Assembly (NCBI GenBank): GCA_034437275.1
Contig: DAOTUD010000054.1
Span: forward strand, 1 to 8,647
Length of the DNA: 8,647 bases
Direction: 5' to 3'
From: TC-15 sp034437275
GTDB lineage: Bacteria; Chloroflexota; Anaerolineae; Aggregatilineales; Aggregatilineaceae
The position numbers and the translations under genes are program-made. The notes below the pieces were generated by a model that saw only the letters and a program-made list of their open reading frames with translations, searched no databases and was not told where the DNA came from. This document shows, in pieces, positions 6,596-8,647 of the stretch (the first letter of the stretch is position 1; each line of letters opens with the position of its first letter).

Positions 6596-7201
6596 ATGCC
6601 AACGGCTGACGAACTGAAAGACCAGGGCGTCCAATATTACATGCAGCGCGACTACGAGCAGGCCGTCGAGACCTTTCGCCAGGCGGCAGCCGCCTATGAG
6701 GACGACGGGACCGCCGATATGGCCGCCGAGATGCAGGTCAACCTGGGGCTGGCGCTGCATGCCCTGGGCGAACGCGACGAAGCCCTGGAACAGATGAACA
6801 TGGCGCGCGCGGTCTTCGAGCAGATGGACGACCAACACCGGCTGGCCCAGGTGTTGGGCAACATGGCGCGCGTCTACGCCAAGAGCGGCAACAGCGAGCA
6901 GGCCATCACCAATTACCGCGAGGCGTCGGCCATCTTCCTCGAACTTGACGACGAGGAAAACTACGGCCAGACGGTGATGGCGATTGCCGATCTCCAGTTC
7001 CGCAGCGGCCAGTTGATGAAGGCCGCCGCCACCTACGAGGTGGGGCTGGACTACATCGAAAACCCCAACGCGCGCCAGCGCGTCATGAAGGGGCTGCTCG
7101 GGCTGCGCAACCGGATCACTGGGGGCGGTGTGCCCCGTGCCGGCGACGCTGACGACCACGCCGCGCCCAAAGCGGATGAGTCGGACTCCAACGACGACTA
7201 A
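6596..7201 (+). CDS. Small soluble TPR-repeat protein
   Basis: 201-residue cytoplasmic protein, essentially all TPR followed by an acidic tail. Four TPR units begin near residues 5, 44, 84 and 124, a period of about 40 residues, with the usual small and aromatic positions (for example RDYEQAVETFRQAAAAY and GNSEQAITNYREASAIF). A short helix (159-172) follows. The tail from 173 is disordered-looking, ending in the strongly acidic ADESDSNDD. There is no signal peptide, membrane helix or catalytic domain, so it should be an adaptor or scaffold for protein-protein contacts. It lies 59 bp after PAP2 and 80 bp before a Ser/Thr protein kinase gene on the same strand, which makes it a candidate partner or substrate of that kinase; this rests on position alone. 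The repeat period matches that of the TPR array in the histidine kinase at the left of the window. Confidence 0.82.
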   Translation: MPTADELKDQGVQYYMQRDYEQAVETFRQAAAAYEDDGTADMAAEMQVNLGLALHALGERDEALEQMNMARAVFEQMDDQHRLAQVLGNMARVYAKSGNSEQAITNYREASAIFLELDDEENYGQTVMAIADLQFRSGQLMKAAATYEVGLDYIENPNARQRVMKGLLGLRNRITGGGVPRAGDADDHAAPKADESDSNDD

Positions 7202-7218
7202 TCTACACAGTCCTGTAC

Positions 7219-7247
7219 GGGGCAAGCGCGAGGATGCGGATTGCCCC
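7219..7247 (+). other. Intergenic stem-loop without a T-tract
   Basis: GGGGCAA (7219-7225) pairs perfectly with TTGCCCC (7241-7247) across a 15-nt GC-rich loop, between the TPR and kinase genes. No run of T follows on either strand, so it is not a classical intrinsic terminator. It may attenuate or stabilise the transcript. Its arms share the GGGCAA/TTGCCC core with the terminator at 5491-5523. Confidence 0.35.
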
Positions 7248-7281
7248 CTCAAAGCCAACACACACACGTGGAGATTTCGTC

Positions 7282-8647
7282 ATGTCTTCAGGAAGAACAG
7301 GCCCTCTGCCGGAAACGATTGGCCCTTACATCATCCGCGAGAAGCTCGGGGCCGGGGGAATGGCGACCGTCTACCGCGCCTACCACCCCGCGCAGCAGGT
7401 CGAGTGCGCGCTCAAGGTCGTGTCGCTGGTGCAGGCCAACGAGGCCATCGCCCAAAAACGCTTTGTGCGCGAGGTCCGTACGCTGCTCAGCCTGCATCAC
7501 CCGCACATTCTGCCGGTGTTCGACTTTGGCCGCGATGGTGACGTGCTCTATCTGGCGATGACATTGCTCGACGGGCAGTCGCTGGACGATCTGCTGACCG
7601 ACAGGCCGCTGCCCTTCGCGCAGGCCGCCCAGATCATCCGGCAGATCGCCAGCGCGCTGGATTACGCCCATGCGCGCGGCATCATTCACCGCGACATCAA
7701 GCCCAGCAATATCCTGTTCGACGCCGGCGGCAAGCCGTACCTGGCCGATTTCGGCGTGGCGTATGTCGACGACGCCACCACCCGGCTGACGGTGTCGGGC
7801 GGGTTTATCGGCACGGCAGCGTATGCCTCGCCGGAGCAGTGCCGGGGCGAGCCGCTGGACCGTCCGAGTGATGTGTATTCGCTGGGGGTGGTCGTGTACC
7901 GGATGCTGACCGGCAGGCCGCTGTTCCGCGCCAACAGCGCGTTGGCCCTGATCAAGATGCACATCAGCGCGCCGCCGCCCAACCCGATCAAGTACAACGC
8001 CGATCTGCCGGTCGCGTTGTACGGCGTGCTGGCGAAGTCGCTGGCCAAGCTGCCCGACCAGCGCTACCCGTCCGCGCTGAAGTTCAGCGATGCGCTCAAT
8101 GCGGCGCTGCGCCTGCCGATCACCCCAGCCGTCAGCGACGAGGACGCCTGGTTGTACGACGACGGGGAGCAGCCCGTCGATGACGCGCAAGGGCCAGCCC
8201 CCGACCCGGACGTGGCGATCCCGATGCCGCCCCCGGTGAATCCGTTCGCAGCGCCCGGTGCGCCGTCCGAAGCGGCGGCCCCGTTTCCCGCAGCGGATCA
8301 CGACCAGCCGCCGCCACCGGCAGACGATGATGTGCCTGCTGTGGATGATGAGGTGGATGAGTTGGACGCGCTGCTGGCCGATGAGCCGGTCCCTGCCGAG
8401 GATGAAGACCCCGCCGACTTTGACGACCTCGACGAACTGCTGGCCGAGGACCCCCTCGCGGACCCGTTCGCAGCGCCAGCCGCCGCGGCTGCACCCCCGC
8501 CCGCCGACTCCGCCCCGGACGCGCTGCCGCCGATCCGCCCGTTGGAGTCTGCCCCCACCGCGCCGCGTTCGTCGCGTGCTCGACGGGCCTGGGCCGCCTG
8601 GGACCGGCAGACGTGGGCGGTGTACGGCACGATCGGCGTCTCGCTGG
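7282..8647 (+). CDS. Hanks-type Ser/Thr protein kinase, membrane-anchored, 3' end outside the window
   Basis: 455 residues are visible before the right edge, with no stop. Residues 14-278 are a complete eukaryotic-like kinase domain of the PknB type. It has the glycine loop LGAGGMATVYRA (22-33), ATP-binding Lys45 in CALKV, helix-C Glu64, catalytic loop HRDIKPSN (136-143, Asp138), DFG (156-158), the activation-segment end GTAAYASPEQ (177-186), and Asp197 in SDVYSLGVV. All key residues are present, so it should be active and phosphorylate Ser/Thr. Residues about 283-430 form a disordered-looking linker rich in Pro, Ala, Asp and Glu, with repeated motifs (NPFAAP/DPFAAP and LDALLADE/LDELLAED). 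Basic and aromatic residues (430-443) then lead into what looks like a transmembrane helix starting near 444, typical of bacterial membrane kinases whose C-terminal part is extracellular. That sensor part is not visible. The ATG at 7282 has GGAG at 7270-7273, 8 nt upstream, and leaves a normal 13-residue lead-in to the domain. Confidence 0.93.
   Translation, partial: MSSGRTGPLPETIGPYIIREKLGAGGMATVYRAYHPAQQVECALKVVSLVQANEAIAQKRFVREVRTLLSLHHPHILPVFDFGRDGDVLYLAMTLLDGQSLDDLLTDRPLPFAQAAQIIRQIASALDYAHARGIIHRDIKPSNILFDAGGKPYLADFGVAYVDDATTRLTVSGGFIGTAAYASPEQCRGEPLDRPSDVYSLGVVVYRMLTGRPLFRANSALALIKMHISAPPPNPIKYNADLPVALYGVLAKSLAKLPDQRYPSALKFSDALNAALRLPITPAVSDEDAWLYDDGEQPVDDAQGPAPDPDVAIPMPPPVNPFAAPGAPSEAAAPFPAADHDQPPPPADDDVPAVDDEVDELDALLADEPVPAEDEDPADFDDLDELLAEDPLADPFAAPAAAAAPPPADSAPDALPPIRPLESAPTAPRSSRARRAWAAWDRQTWAVYGTIGVSL
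8242..8477 (+). repeat. Repeat unit within the kinase linker
   Basis: The 14-base sequence CCGTTCGCAGCGCC occurs exactly at 8242-8255 and 8464-8477, both in frame and encoding PFAAP. Between them lie two related acidic segments, DELDALLADEP (about 359-369) and DDLDELLAEDP (about 381-391). This suggests internal duplication of linker segments. Confidence 0.55.

Noticed and set aside
6419..7267. Minus-strand open frame of 282 codons across the PAP2 end and TPR gene
   Set aside because: It runs across two convincing + strand genes and their spacer and shows no recognisable domain.
7265..7270. CACGTG palindrome within a CA-rich run before the kinase gene
   Set aside because: Too short, and no second half-site or spaced copy supports an operator.
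7128..7561. Two + strand open frames overlapping the TPR end and the kinase start
   Set aside because: They are out of frame with the kinase, whose motifs run uninterrupted from 7282; the products are compositionally odd shadows.
7288..8301. Minus-strand open frame of 337 codons opposite the Ser/Thr kinase
   Set aside because: Arg/Gln/Gly-rich antisense of an intact kinase domain; no motif of its own.
1..8647. CRISPR array, tRNA/rRNA, transposon, phage or known defence system
   Set aside because: No repeat-spacer pattern, cloverleaf, transposase, integrase, nuclease or other such signature was seen on either strand. The longest regular repeats are the coding TPR units.

Overview
This is a GC-rich bacterial window (sampled coding lines mostly 70-80% G+C) with six genes, all on the + strand. 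The last one runs off the right edge. No taxonomic marker gene is present. The mix suggests Chloroflexota, probably an Anaerolineae-like lineage: a soluble TPR-histidine kinase, multi-pass GT39-type glycosyltransferases (one with a C-terminal beta-sandwich-like tail), and a Hanks-type kinase with a long acidic Pro/Ala-rich linker. That placement is inference.

Layout. Positions 1-83 hold a palindromic intergenic repeat cut by the left edge. A plausible sigma-A-like promoter follows (84-111), then a cytoplasmic TPR sensor histidine kinase (146-1975). Next come two membrane-embedded GT-C glycosyltransferases (2017-3969 and 4005-5462), closely spaced (41 and 35 bp gaps). This first block ends at a strong intrinsic terminator (5491-5523). 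A new promoter with a perfect TTGACA box (5535-5562) then drives a PAP2-superfamily membrane phosphatase/phosphotransferase (5601-6536). A small soluble TPR protein (6596-7201) and a transmembrane Ser/Thr protein kinase (7282 to the edge) follow.

How the genes may work together. The two GT-C enzymes would transfer sugars from polyprenyl-phosphate donors on the outer face of the membrane. The PAP2 protein, with the Aur1/IPC-synthase-like MPSLH and HxxxD motifs, would act on a lipid phosphate or lipid headgroup nearby. Together they look like an envelope glycoconjugate or lipid-modification module. It is flanked by two signalling proteins: a His kinase carrying its own TPR array, and a Ser/Thr kinase preceded by a free-standing TPR protein. 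Both TPR arrays have the same 40-residue period. A functional link between signalling and envelope genes is inferred from proximity only.

No RNA gene, CRISPR array, insertion sequence, phage gene or recognisable defence system was seen. No gene-free stretch exceeds 300 bases. The more unusual points are: a compositional dip across the junction of the two glycosyltransferase genes; a possible near-leaderless start for the first of them; its C-terminal beta-sandwich-like extension; and repeated acidic LDxLLA motifs in the kinase linker.
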